Assembly: GCA_030147525.1 (NCBI GenBank) | Contig: JASBVF010000056.1 | Coordinates: 248,001 to 312,000, forward strand | Origin: Bacteroidota bacterium | GTDB taxonomy: Bacteria > Bacteroidota > Bacteroidia > Chitinophagales > Saprospiraceae | DNA length: 64,000 nt | Direction of reading: 5' to 3' | In this document: positions 25,668 through 33,524 of the stretch, in pieces | How the letters are laid out: each line of letters opens with the position of its first letter | Numbering within the stretch: the first letter of the stretch is position 1 | The notes under the pieces: model-generated | What the model was told of the DNA's origin: nothing | Database searches by the model: none | Seen by the model: only the letters and a program-made list of their open reading frames with translations | Translations under genes and position numbers: made by a program

Positions 25668-26495
25668 ATGAGTTATTTAGAGAAACATTTTTCAACGAAC
25701 GATCCACATACTGTTTCCCTTTTTGATGAATTGTCGGTCTGGTCATCTTGCTTTGGCAAAATTTTACTTGACAACATTCCGCTGCGCAAAGGAATGCGCA
25801 TTCTTGACATTGGTTGCGGTACGGGTTTCCCGCTTTTTGAAATAGCGCAGCGCCTCAATGGCATTTCAAAACTGACTGGCATCGATACCTGCCAGGCAGC
25901 CGTGGAAAGAGCTAACTGGAAAAAAGAGCAATACGGCCTCTACAATGTTGAAATCATCTGCGGTGATGCTGCCAGCCTCCCGTTTAAGGAAAAAGAATTC
26001 GACCTCATCGTCTCCAACCTTGGCATCAACAATTTTGAAAAACCGCAAAAAGTGATCGGGGAATGCTACCGGGTACTCAAACGCCCCGGACGTATCTGCC
26101 TGACTACCAACACGGAAGGACACTTCCGGGAATTTTATTCAGTTTATGAATCCGTCCTGAAAGAACTCGGGAGGGAAGATTTGCTACCTGTTTTAAAAAT
26201 TCAGGAGCAACACCGGGGCACCGACGAAACCATCCGGGAACTCCTGGAAGACAACCGTTTTTCCGTTGTAAAAATCATCCGTGACCGTTTCCACCTCCGC
26301 TATGTTGACGGTACAGCCATGCTGAACAATTTTCTGACGATTGCCGGATTTCTCCCGGGCTGGCGCTCGGTGGTACCACCGGAGGCAGAATCAGAAGTTT
26401 TTGATTTGATCGAAAAAAAGCTGAATGAGCAGGCCGAATGGGACGATGAGTTAAAAATGACGGTGCCCATTCTTTACGTTGAGGCCGTGAAGTGA
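25668..26495 (+). CDS. Class I SAM-dependent methyltransferase
   Basis: A 275-residue cytoplasmic methyltransferase of the UbiE/Methyltransf_11 type. Motif I is ILDIGCGTGFPL (about 46-57), followed by the acidic end of strand 2 (TGIDTC), GDAASLPF (motif II region) and LIVSNLGINNF (motif III region) with YRVLKRPGRICLTT after it. The C-terminal part (about 160-275) is a helical cap that sets the substrate, which is unknown. An overlapping ATG at 25663 is out of frame. It stands alone, convergent with the DHFR-like gene. Confidence 0.85.
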   Translation: MSYLEKHFSTNDPHTVSLFDELSVWSSCFGKILLDNIPLRKGMRILDIGCGTGFPLFEIAQRLNGISKLTGIDTCQAAVERANWKKEQYGLYNVEIICGDAASLPFKEKEFDLIVSNLGINNFEKPQKVIGECYRVLKRPGRICLTTNTEGHFREFYSVYESVLKELGREDLLPVLKIQEQHRGTDETIRELLEDNRFSVVKIIRDRFHLRYVDGTAMLNNFLTIAGFLPGWRSVVPPEAESEVFDLIEKKLNEQAEWDDELKMTVPILYVEAVK

Positions 26496-26539
26496 GATAT
26501 TTCAAAATCAGGCTTCCAAGCCCTGTTTCGCCAGTCCGC

Positions 26540-27064
26540 CTAAAGTTTATGCACCATCTGCACCACGCCGTTGGGGAATTGCTCCAAGCTTTGTAATTGC
26601 AAGCTGAGCTGCCGGTCGATTCCTTCAAACATCGGCTTACCTTTTCCCAAAACCACCGGAATTTGAGTCAAAATCAACTCATCCACCAGGCCTTCGTTGA
26701 AAAAATTAGCCGCCAGCGCAGCGCCGCCTAGCAGCCAGATATCTTTGGGTTCGCTTCGCAATGCATCAGCCAACTCCCCTACTCCATCCCGCCAGATGAC
26801 GATGTCTTCACGCCCCCCGGTATCGATGTCCCTGCTGGTGAAAATGTAGCTTTTGGTACCCGGGAAATTCCAGCCGTCGGGAAAGTCTTTCGCCTGCTCG
26901 TAAGTTTTGGAGCCGGAAAGAACGGTGCCGATGGTTTTCAAAAAATCAGTGTAACCGTAATCGTATGATTCTTTTTGAAATGGTTCCAACCAGTCCACGC
27001 CTCCGTTTTCATCTGCAAGGAATCCGTCGAGGCTGGCAGCTAAGTAGAAGATAATTTTACCCAT
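26540..27064 (-). CDS. Dihydrofolate reductase family protein (RibD C-terminal-like)
   Basis: A 174-residue NADPH-binding protein with the DHFR/RibD_C fold. The N-terminal IFYLAASLDGFLADENGGVDWL matches the family start, and the nucleotide-binding parts are seen in SGSKTYEQ (about 50-57) and IWLLGGAALAANFF (about 112-125). It lacks the residues that would make it a confident folate enzyme, and family members include riboflavin-type and unknown reductases. It is 23 bases downstream of a small lipoprotein gene on the same strand. Confidence 0.88.
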   Translation of the reverse strand: MGKIIFYLAASLDGFLADENGGVDWLEPFQKESYDYGYTDFLKTIGTVLSGSKTYEQAKDFPDGWNFPGTKSYIFTSRDIDTGGREDIVIWRDGVGELADALRSEPKDIWLLGGAALAANFFNEGLVDELILTQIPVVLGKGKPMFEGIDRQLSLQLQSLEQFPNGVVQMVHKL

Positions 27065-27087
27065 GTCAAGATTTTAAAATGCCGTGG

Positions 27088-27408
27088 TTAATTTTCCCAG
27101 ATGGTTTGCCAGTCACCTGAATTGTACTCCGAAAAACACGCAGGATTGGCGCACCAACCAGTGCAGGTATGACAAACGGTATCGCAGCTTGCATCCAAAA
27201 TCCATGAGATTTTCTCGTGGTCAACCGGGTCGGCATATACCTTGAACCAAAAATGCTCCTCGTCTGCAAGCTCAATTTTGCGAATAAATTGAGCATCTCC
27301 CTGAAGCTTAAATTCTTCGATTTTGGCACCAATACAATTCAATTGACTTTCCTTTTTGCAAGCTGCGATTGCCAGGATGGCAAAGAAGAAAAATACAACC
27401 TTTTTCAT
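27088..27408 (-). CDS. Small cysteine-containing lipoprotein
   Basis: A 106-residue lipoprotein: the signal peptide ends in AILAIAAC, so Cys17 should carry the lipid. The mature part has a cysteine cluster near the C-terminus (CDTVCHTCTGWC and NPAC), which suggests disulfides or a metal site in the periplasm. The family is not recognised. It probably forms a two-gene unit with the DHFR-like gene. It diverges from the D-threonine aldolase-like gene with 74 bases between the starts. Confidence 0.75.
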   Translation of the reverse strand: MKKVVFFFFAILAIAACKKESQLNCIGAKIEEFKLQGDAQFIRKIELADEEHFWFKVYADPVDHEKISWILDASCDTVCHTCTGWCANPACFSEYNSGDWQTIWEN

Positions 27409-27469
27409 AGACTGTTTTTTTTAAAAGAGACAGTGCCGGATTCAATGTCAGTTGGGCGCAAAAGATTTT

Positions 27470-27477
27470 TAAATTTG
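27470..27477 (+). promoter_or_regulatory. -7 promoter element, possibly giving a near-leaderless mRNA
   Basis: TAAATTTG is a full match to TAnnTTTG and ends only five bases before the ATG at 27483. Transcription would start within a base or two of the start codon. A TTG at 27452-27454 is 15 bases upstream, shorter than the usual spacer, so strength is uncertain. Confidence 0.45.
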
Positions 27478-27482
27478 GCCTC

Positions 27483-28568
27483 ATGAAAATCACCACTCCA
27501 ACCGTACTCCTCAACTGGGCCACGGCAAAAGCCAACATCGATCGGATGGCTGACCGGGCCAAACGGCATGGCCTGCACTTCCGTCCGCATTTCAAAACGC
27601 ACATGAGCCAGGAAGCCGGAAAATACTTCCGGAAAATTGGCGTGGAAGCCATCACCGTTTCTTCCTTCACCATGGCCGAATACTTCTCAGAAAGTGGCTG
27701 GAAGGATATCACTGTGGCTTTCCCCGCAAACGTGCGGGAGGTCGAGACGATCAACCGGCTGGCGGAAAGCATTTCATTGAACCTGCTGGCTGTCAACGCT
27801 GAAAGTGTTTCACTTTTAAAAAATGGCTTGCGGTATCCGGCGGGTATTTTTATTAAAATCGATGTGGGAACCCAACGGACCGGCCTGCTGCCGGACGACG
27901 AAGCTGGCATCGACGCCTGCCTGTCAGCCATCGAAACCTCTAATCTGTTGACGTTCAGGGGCTTTCTGGCACATGCCGGGCACAGCTACCGGGCCAGATC
28001 GGTGGAGGAAGTGCTGAAAATCCATGAGGAAACGACCGGCATTTTGCGCCAGCTGAAAGAAAAATACCGGCCACACTTCCCAGAACTCGTCATCGCCCCC
28101 GGCGACACACCCACCTGCTCCGTTGCCGAAACCTGGGATGGCGTGGATGAAATCCGCCCCGGTAACTTCGTTTTTTACGATGTGATGCAGGTGCAAATCG
28201 GGGCCTGCCGGATGGAAGATATTGCTGTCGCTCTCGCCTGTCCGGTTGTGGCAAAACATGCTGACCGCCACGAAGTTATCGTTTACGGTGGCGGCGTACA
28301 TCTTTCGAAAGACCGGCTGATGTGGGAGGGAGTTGAAATGTATGGCCTGCCGGTTTTGTTGACGGAAGATGGCTGGGAAATGCCCGAAGCCGGATGCTAC
28401 GTACGGTCGATTTCGCAGGAGCACGGCGTAATCCGTTGCTCTCCTTCTTTTTTTGAAAAAATGGAAATCGGCGGTCTGGTGGGCATACTTCCGGTCCATT
28501 CCTGCCTGACGGTGGACCTTACAAATGAATACCTGCTGACAACCGGGGAAAGATGGCCGAAGATGTGA
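27483..28568 (+). CDS. D-threonine aldolase-like PLP enzyme (alanine racemase fold)
   Basis: A 361-residue cytoplasmic fold-type III PLP enzyme of the DSD1/D-threonine aldolase group, which cleaves D-3-hydroxy amino acids to glycine and an aldehyde or deaminates D-serine. The PLP lysine is Lys38 in FRPHFKTH, and the N-terminal TIM-barrel domain runs to about residue 245. The C-terminal D-ser_dehydrat-like domain includes VYGGGVHLSKDR and SQEHGVI, which carry the likely metal-binding His residues. The product is judged from the family; the exact substrate is not set by sequence. It is convergent with rsmD, eight bases away. Confidence 0.88.
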   Translation: MKITTPTVLLNWATAKANIDRMADRAKRHGLHFRPHFKTHMSQEAGKYFRKIGVEAITVSSFTMAEYFSESGWKDITVAFPANVREVETINRLAESISLNLLAVNAESVSLLKNGLRYPAGIFIKIDVGTQRTGLLPDDEAGIDACLSAIETSNLLTFRGFLAHAGHSYRARSVEEVLKIHEETTGILRQLKEKYRPHFPELVIAPGDTPTCSVAETWDGVDEIRPGNFVFYDVMQVQIGACRMEDIAVALACPVVAKHADRHEVIVYGGGVHLSKDRLMWEGVEMYGLPVLLTEDGWEMPEAGCYVRSISQEHGVIRCSPSFFEKMEIGGLVGILPVHSCLTVDLTNEYLLTTGERWPKM

Positions 28569-28576
28569 GCCGGCTG

Positions 28577-29128
28577 TTAATCCGACTCCGGCATTTCAAA
28601 AAAGGAAAAAATGGTGCCGCCGTAATTCCGCTGCTGCAGAAAGCGGGGATGATTTTCGAAGTTGTGGTGGGAATTATGTTCCATAACAAACCATCCGCCG
28701 GGCTTCACCAGGTTTTTTTCAAAAACCAAATCCGGAATGGTGTCAATGGTGGGTAAAGGGTAAGGCGGACCTGCGAAAATGTAATCGTACTGCTCGTAAG
28801 CCCGTTCGATAAACTTAAAAACGTCAGCATTGACGATTTTTATAAAACCCTCAATATCAAGATCTTTAGTGGTTTTCTGGACAAACTTCACACAGCCCGG
28901 AAACTTGTCTACGTAGGTCACATCGGTGCATCCTCTGGAGATAAATTCGTAGCTATGATTGCCGGTACCGCCGAAGAGGTCGAGCACTTTTATTTCCTCA
29001 AAATCGAAGGTGTTTTGCAGGATGTTAAACAGACCTTCCTTGGCAAAGTCCGTCGTCGGGCGGGTAGGCCATTTGTCAGCCGGCGGATTAAAACGCCTTC
29101 CTTTGAACTTGCCTGAAATAATGCGCAT
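28577..29128 (-). CDS. rsmD: RsmD-family 16S rRNA (guanine-N2) methyltransferase
   Basis: A 183-residue SAM methyltransferase. The RsmD N-terminus is clear (MRIISGKFKGRRF, then RPTTDFAKEGLFNIL), motif I is VLDLFGGTGNHSYE, and the end of strand 2 is VTYVDKF. In RsmD of model species the catalytic motif is (D/N)PPY; here it reads FAGPPYPL, with Gly in place of the acidic or amide residue. This may be a lineage variant or loss of function. It is 27 bases downstream of the DUF3822 gene in a three-gene leftward unit. Confidence 0.88.
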   Translation of the reverse strand: MRIISGKFKGRRFNPPADKWPTRPTTDFAKEGLFNILQNTFDFEEIKVLDLFGGTGNHSYEFISRGCTDVTYVDKFPGCVKFVQKTTKDLDIEGFIKIVNADVFKFIERAYEQYDYIFAGPPYPLPTIDTIPDLVFEKNLVKPGGWFVMEHNSHHNFENHPRFLQQRNYGGTIFSFFEMPESD

Positions 29129-29155
29129 GCCACGAAATATTAAACGAATGAAAAA

Positions 29156-30016
29156 TTAGTTGCAGAGCGTCAGCGAGTACAGGTCAAAAAAGAAATACGG
29201 CTGTACTTCCTTGAAACGCCGGCCAAATTTAAGGAAAGGGGGCTCCGACATAAATTTGAGTTGCCCGAGGTACCTGGACAGCATTTTAAAAATTTCCCCA
29301 TCCTCCGATATTTCACCTGACAGAAAAACGGGAATTTTTACCGGATCCAATGTGAATTGATCAAGCGTCAGCAGCGTAAAGTAGAGAACATCGCCCGCAG
29401 AAGAAATTGGAAAGGAATTATAAAAAATCAGGTTCTTCTTCTCAAAAAGTGCCAGATGGACATGCTCCTTTGATATGTGCACAAAAAAACTGTGCTCACT
29501 GCCGTCTTCGATTACACGCCGGGCGCCCAGCATAAACGGAGTAGCCGGATTAAAAATCCGGGCTGTGGGAAACTGCTTTTTCAAAGCTTTTACCAGATCC
29601 GCATCAAGAAAATAAACCAACTGTACATTGCTGTCTGCGAGTTCATCATCATAAACTATACCGTTGGAATCAGTGGAGGAAGTTAGTTCCCGGAGGTAAG
29701 TTTCCTTTTCACTTTCATTGTACAGTCGGGTGGGTACCACAACGGATGGCCCCGAAGGTAAGGTAATCCTGACCCTTCTGAAAAGATAACCAAACAGCTC
29801 TTCTCTTGAAAAAATCGCTTCAAGTTCATTGATCAGAGAAAAATCCTGGCCAGGGCGGCTGATGAAGGGAATAGTTCTGAGCCGGAGTGCGAGACCTGAG
29901 TTGGCATCAGAGACAAAATAAACTAAGCTGTCCATCCTGATCAGGATGGACAGCTGATATGCAGAAGAAAGTTTCTTGTCAAATTCTGATTCTAAGATGT
30001 CGTAATTTACTCCCAT
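29156..30016 (-). CDS. DUF3822 family protein
   Basis: A 286-residue cytoplasmic protein of a Bacteroidota-specific family that is often encoded next to rsmD, as here. The sequence alternates short strands and helices (YQLSILIRMDSLVYFVSDANS, SFFVHISKEHVHLALFEKKNLIFYN), reminiscent of an actin/ASKHA-like fold, but no ATP-binding motif is certain. Its start overlaps the end of the upstream pseudopilin-like gene by 10 bases, so the two are translationally coupled. Function is unknown. Confidence 0.82.
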   Translation of the reverse strand: MGVNYDILESEFDKKLSSAYQLSILIRMDSLVYFVSDANSGLALRLRTIPFISRPGQDFSLINELEAIFSREELFGYLFRRVRITLPSGPSVVVPTRLYNESEKETYLRELTSSTDSNGIVYDDELADSNVQLVYFLDADLVKALKKQFPTARIFNPATPFMLGARRVIEDGSEHSFFVHISKEHVHLALFEKKNLIFYNSFPISSAGDVLYFTLLTLDQFTLDPVKIPVFLSGEISEDGEIFKMLSRYLGQLKFMSEPPFLKFGRRFKEVQPYFFFDLYSLTLCN

Positions 30017-30603
30017 GAACCCGTTAGAATGGGTTTGTTACGATCGCCGAATTTTATTTTCTTTTTCGGGTCATAACGTTCATCATACTTTTTGTACTTG
30101 GGATCGGCGAATTCTCCCATGAACTTAGCGTATGGAATCCCGACTTCCACTACATCCACCAATGCGGACTGGTAGCTGATCGTATCACCAAAGATTTCAA
30201 ATTCAATTCCATTTCCATAGGGCACTTTACCGATATCAGCATTCAGTACGAGCGGAGGATTCATGTTCCGCACGGAGTCCATTGCTGGAATGTACGACGT
30301 GTCAAAACTCACCAAATCCTTGCTGTTCGGATCGTCTGGATCTCCGTAAACTTTAATGATCCGGTACTGGCCATTTTTAATGGTGTCGACGAGTGCCGTA
30401 AATGAAGGTGCGTAGTGTCCGGTGACATCCCGGTAAACTTCCTGCGCTCTTCTGATTTGGATCAATTGATTGATCACTGCTTTTTCACGTTCGTCTTTTG
30501 TTTGTTGAAAAGCAATAGGCTCCTGAATCTGGGTGTAGAGTACATAACCCAGGAAAAGGATGAGGAGGAACATCAAGGCATTAAAAATCGATCTCTTTTT
30601 CAT
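30007..30603 (-). CDS. Single-TM pseudopilin-like protein
   Basis: A 198-residue protein with an N-terminal TM helix (about 8-25) and an extracytoplasmic domain. The segment after the TM (INQLIQIRRAQEVYRD.TGHYAPSFTALVDTI) resembles the alpha1 region of type II secretion pseudopilins, which typically have a QxxxYxxxxGxYPxxLxxL pattern. There is no prepilin peptidase cleavage motif (G-FTLIE) at the TM, so the similarity may be structural only. It heads the leftward unit with DUF3822 and rsmD. Confidence 0.72.
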   Translation of the reverse strand: MKKRSIFNALMFLLILFLGYVLYTQIQEPIAFQQTKDEREKAVINQLIQIRRAQEVYRDVTGHYAPSFTALVDTIKNGQYRIIKVYGDPDDPNSKDLVSFDTSYIPAMDSVRNMNPPLVLNADIGKVPYGNGIEFEIFGDTISYQSALVDVVEVGIPYAKFMGEFADPKYKKYDERYDPKKKIKFGDRNKPILTGSWE

Positions 30604-30889
30604 TCCGGTTTGTTTTGATGCAATGATAAAATATTTTTTGCTCGAGTCATCATTTGAAGCTGCAATTTTAATGATTCAAACGATTTCATGGCTAAGGAGG
30701 AGGTGATTTTTGCCAGTTTAGCGAAGAATAGCACCTCACGAGCGGTCATATTTGAATAAACCTCACCCGACTCCTTCCGACTTTGAGAAAAAACGATTGG
30801 TTTTCGCAGCAATATTTTAGATGCAAAACCAGAAAAAATGGTTGGGAACAATCACTGTTTTTTTCAAAAAAATTTCAATTTCAGATGAT

Positions 30890-31276
30890 TCACCCTCCAA
30901 CTTTACACTCGCCGGAGTATTGTGCGCCTTCATCCACGATCATGAATTTCGACTGAATAGTACCTTTGATGTAGGCAGTACTTTTGAGATGCAGCGTCCC
31001 TTCAACCACAATGCTGCCCTCAATTTTACCCATAATAATAGCATCTTTTGTACGGATATCGCCCTCAATCCGGCCACTTTCTCCCATCACCAGCCGCTGC
31101 GAACATTTGACTTCGCCTTTGATCTGACCGTCGAGCCGGACATTTTCAGATGCATTAAACTTTCCTTCAATTGCTGTTCCCGATGCAATGACACAGGTTT
31201 CGGATGATTCCTTCACTCCATTGGAAGTTACAGACTGGTTTTTATCTGTGCCTGGTTTTGTCTTAGTACCTATCAT
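30890..31276 (-). CDS. Bactofilin (polymer-forming cytoskeletal protein)
   Basis: A 128-residue bactofilin. The central part (about 28-118) is a right-handed beta-helix built from repeats such as TAIEGKFNASENVRLDGQ, SGRIEGDIRTKDAIIM and GSIVVEGTLHLKST, flanked by short disordered termini. Bactofilins self-assemble without nucleotide into filaments used in cell shape, stalk or envelope organisation. No M23 peptidase gene, a frequent partner, is adjacent. It diverges from tsaD. Confidence 0.92.
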   Translation of the reverse strand: MIGTKTKPGTDKNQSVTSNGVKESSETCVIASGTAIEGKFNASENVRLDGQIKGEVKCSQRLVMGESGRIEGDIRTKDAIIMGKIEGSIVVEGTLHLKSTAYIKGTIQSKFMIVDEGAQYSGECKVGG

Positions 31277-31395
31277 GTCTATTTTGTTTTGGAAATGTAT
31301 TTTGATCTTGTTTGAATCCTGCGGCCCCGGACGGGTTCAAGTGGTGGTTTTAAACAGCCAAAAAAATTGACTTAGTCGTTCCTGGCTGGGTATTG

Positions 31396-31403
31396 TACTT
31401 TTG
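31396..31403 (+). promoter_or_regulatory. -7 promoter element of tsaD
   Basis: TACTTTTG is a full match to TAnnTTTG, about 66 bases before the GTG start of tsaD. A TTG at 31367-31369 is 26 bases upstream, longer than the usual spacer, so the -33 contact is uncertain. Confidence 0.5.
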
Positions 31404-31469
31404 CCCCGATTTTGAAGGCTATGAAATTCGGGCATAAATGTAAAAATACTAAATAAAAGATTTTACCGG

Positions 31470-32471
31470 GTGAGTATAATTATTTTAGGAATCGAATCAT
31501 CCTGCGACGACACAGCCGCCGCCATTTTAAAAGATGGCGACATACTGAGTAATGTGGTTGCGAGCCAGGAGGTCCATCGCCTCTACGGCGGTGTCGTGCC
31601 CGAGGTTGCTTCCCGGGCCCACCAGGAAAATATCGTCGCGGTGGTCGATCTGGCAATCCGCAAAGCAGGCATTCAAAAAAGAGATATCAGTGCAATCGCT
31701 TTCACTAAAGGTCCGGGACTGATAGGTTCACTCATCGTGGGAACCTCCTTCTCAAAGGCCATGGCACTAAGCCTTGACATTCCGCTCGTCGAGGTGCATC
31801 ACATGCAGGCACACGTACTTGCTCATTTTGCAGAGGATCCAAAACCTGCGTTCCCTTTTCTCTGCCTTACGGTCTCTGGTGGCCACACCCAGATTGTTCT
31901 GGTAAAAGACTTTCTTGAAATGGAAATTCTGGGCCAAACCATCGACGATGCAGCCGGGGAGGCTTTCGATAAAACGGGCAAATTACTGGGACTTGACTAC
32001 CCCGCCGGGCCAATGATCGACGAACTGGCAAGGCAAGGCAAGCCTGTCTTCGACTTTCCTGAACCAAAAGTCTCCGAGCTGGATTTCAGTTTCAGCGGCC
32101 TGAAAACCTCGATCCTTTATTTTTTAAGGGACAACAAGAAACAAAACCCGGATTTCATCAAAGAAAACCTGGCTGATATCTGCGCATCGGTTCAAGAGCG
32201 CATTGTTTCAATTTTATTGAAAAAACTTCGCATTGCAGCTCAGCAGACGGGCATCCGGGAAATTGCCATCGCCGGCGGGGTTTCCGCCAATTCAGGCTTG
32301 CGGAACGGGCTGGCTGAAATGGGAAAAGCAGAAGGCTGGAACACTTACATTCCAAAATTTGAATTCTGTACTGATAATGCAGGCATGATCGCCGTCACCG
32401 GCTACCATAAATTTTTGAAAGGAATATTTGCTTCGCAGGAGGTAACGCCTGTAGCGAGGATGGATTTTTAG
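31470..32471 (+). CDS. tsaD: tRNA N6-adenosine threonylcarbamoyltransferase
   Basis: A 333-residue ASKHA-fold protein (Kae1/YgjD family) that transfers the threonylcarbamoyl group to A37 of ANN-decoding tRNAs, working with TsaB and TsaE in the cytoplasm. The N-terminus ILGIESSCDDTAAA, the iron-binding HxxxH motif in HHMQAH (His111 and His115) and the ISGGHT-like VSGGHTQIV motif are all seen, as is the C-terminal GGVSANSGLR. Translation starts with GTG at 31470; the conserved N-terminus begins immediately after it, so no other start fits. Its stop codon overlaps the first base of a long hairpin. Confidence 0.96.
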   Translation: MSIIILGIESSCDDTAAAILKDGDILSNVVASQEVHRLYGGVVPEVASRAHQENIVAVVDLAIRKAGIQKRDISAIAFTKGPGLIGSLIVGTSFSKAMALSLDIPLVEVHHMQAHVLAHFAEDPKPAFPFLCLTVSGGHTQIVLVKDFLEMEILGQTIDDAAGEAFDKTGKLLGLDYPAGPMIDELARQGKPVFDFPEPKVSELDFSFSGLKTSILYFLRDNKKQNPDFIKENLADICASVQERIVSILLKKLRIAAQQTGIREIAIAGGVSANSGLRNGLAEMGKAEGWNTYIPKFEFCTDNAGMIAVTGYHKFLKGIFASQEVTPVARMDF

Positions 32472-32511
32472 CGATGAATGATGAGCAGGATTACTGCTCA
32501 TCATTCATCGC
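32471..32511. terminator. Perfect 18-bp hairpin between convergent tsaD and DUF697 genes
   Basis: Arms 32471-32488 and 32494-32511 (GCGATGAATGATGAGCAG and its exact complement) surround a 5-base loop. The left arm shares its first base with the tsaD stop codon. There is no T-run on either side, so it is not a textbook intrinsic terminator; it may stabilise the 3' ends of both mRNAs or pair the converging transcripts. Confidence 0.55.
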
Positions 32512-32523
32512 TCACCATAATTA

Positions 32524-33270
32524 TCAGGCTCCGATAATTCGCTTTTTCATCCGTTCGAACTCTTCATCGGTAATGATTCCGGCAGCTTTGAGTTCTCCCA
32601 GTTCTTTTAGTCTGGTAATCGTATCGGCATCTGAAGTTGGCTTGGCTGTGGCGGGTTCTGGTGCAGGCTCGACGTTCGGATTTGGTGCGGGCTCGGCAGC
32701 AGGGGCGTCAGCTGAACCGGCCGTGGATTCTTCAGCCTTTTTCTTGGCTTCCTGTTGCTTACGCAATTCTTCCGCTACTTTTTTACCCTTTTCAAATTGT
32801 TCCCGATACATTTTTTTCAGGCGGTCGGGGTCGAAGTCGAGGATCGTACCGCCCGTTTCAAAATGAACCTTGAAGACCTGCCCTAACGCATAGGTCGAAG
32901 CGCCGGAAAGAATAGCGTTAGCCACACTGCCCACGACGGAGCCTACGAATGGAATCATCTTCGCCAGGCTCCCAGCACCCAGGCGAGCCAGCGTCGCCGT
33001 TGTCAGGGAACTGACTATTGCCTTCCCTTGTGTTTCATGAAAATCAACATCGTACACTTTGCAAAGCTGGCGGATCATATCCAGCTGGGAAGCGCTGACG
33101 GCCAGGATATCGGCCACCGGCACCGGAATTGCCCCAGCTCCCATGCTGAAGAGAATGTGATTACGGACGATGGTTTCTGCGTGCTTTTCACGCTCCTTTT
33201 TTAAATCTTTATAATCGTTCATTACATTGTTTTTAAGCTTTTCAGCTGCAGTTTTGATGAAGTCTTCCAT
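32524..33270 (-). CDS. DUF697-like membrane-associated protein with SHOCT domain
   Basis: A 248-residue protein. Residues about 30-150 resemble the DUF697/EcsC-like helical domain (NHILFSMGAGAIPVPVADI, ATATLARLGAGSLAKMIPFVG) with one or two hydrophobic helices rich in Gly and Ala that may insert in the membrane. A basic helix and a Pro/Ala-rich linker (about 170-215) follow, and the last 32 residues form a SHOCT domain (LKELGELKAAGIITDEEFERMKKRI), a short module for oligomerisation or partner binding. Function is unknown. It stands alone, convergent with tsaD. Confidence 0.78.
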   Translation of the reverse strand: MEDFIKTAAEKLKNNVMNDYKDLKKEREKHAETIVRNHILFSMGAGAIPVPVADILAVSASQLDMIRQLCKVYDVDFHETQGKAIVSSLTTATLARLGAGSLAKMIPFVGSVVGSVANAILSGASTYALGQVFKVHFETGGTILDFDPDRLKKMYREQFEKGKKVAEELRKQQEAKKKAEESTAGSADAPAAEPAPNPNVEPAPEPATAKPTSDADTITRLKELGELKAAGIITDEEFERMKKRIIGA

Positions 33271-33421
33271 TATTGCGACGGTTAAATTTCATAAAAGTTC
33301 TTCAAGAATAATAAAGTCAGGCAGATATAAAAAGTTTTCTTCGACGTTGCGGTGGCATTCACCGACAAGCAAACAATGACTCCGCTTACTTCAGACTTTC
33401 TTTCAAAATACGTCTTTTGAT

Positions 33422-33450
33422 AAAAAAAGCATGGCTCAAAAAAGCCATGC
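33422..33450 (-). terminator. Rho-independent terminator of the diheme cytochrome gene
   Basis: GCATGGCT (33429-33436) and AGCCATGC (33443-33450) form a perfect 8-bp stem with a 6-base loop; on the minus strand T7 follows directly (33422-33428). Confidence 0.85.
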
Positions 33451-33524
33451 CTGAAAAATGGTTTAATTCCGATGTGAAACATCAAAACGAGGGTGTACTT
33501 GCTAAACCTCGCCAGCCTTTACTT

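Noticed and set aside
30600-30851. 83-codon minus-strand ORF whose stop overlaps the ATG of the pseudopilin-like gene
   Set aside because: The ATGA overlap is suggestive of coupling, but the product is a low-complexity basic sequence with no recognisable fold and the region reads like a promoter. It could be reopened if conserved.
33282-33485. 67-codon minus-strand ORF
   Set aside because: It runs through the intrinsic terminator at 33422-33450 and has no protein-like pattern.
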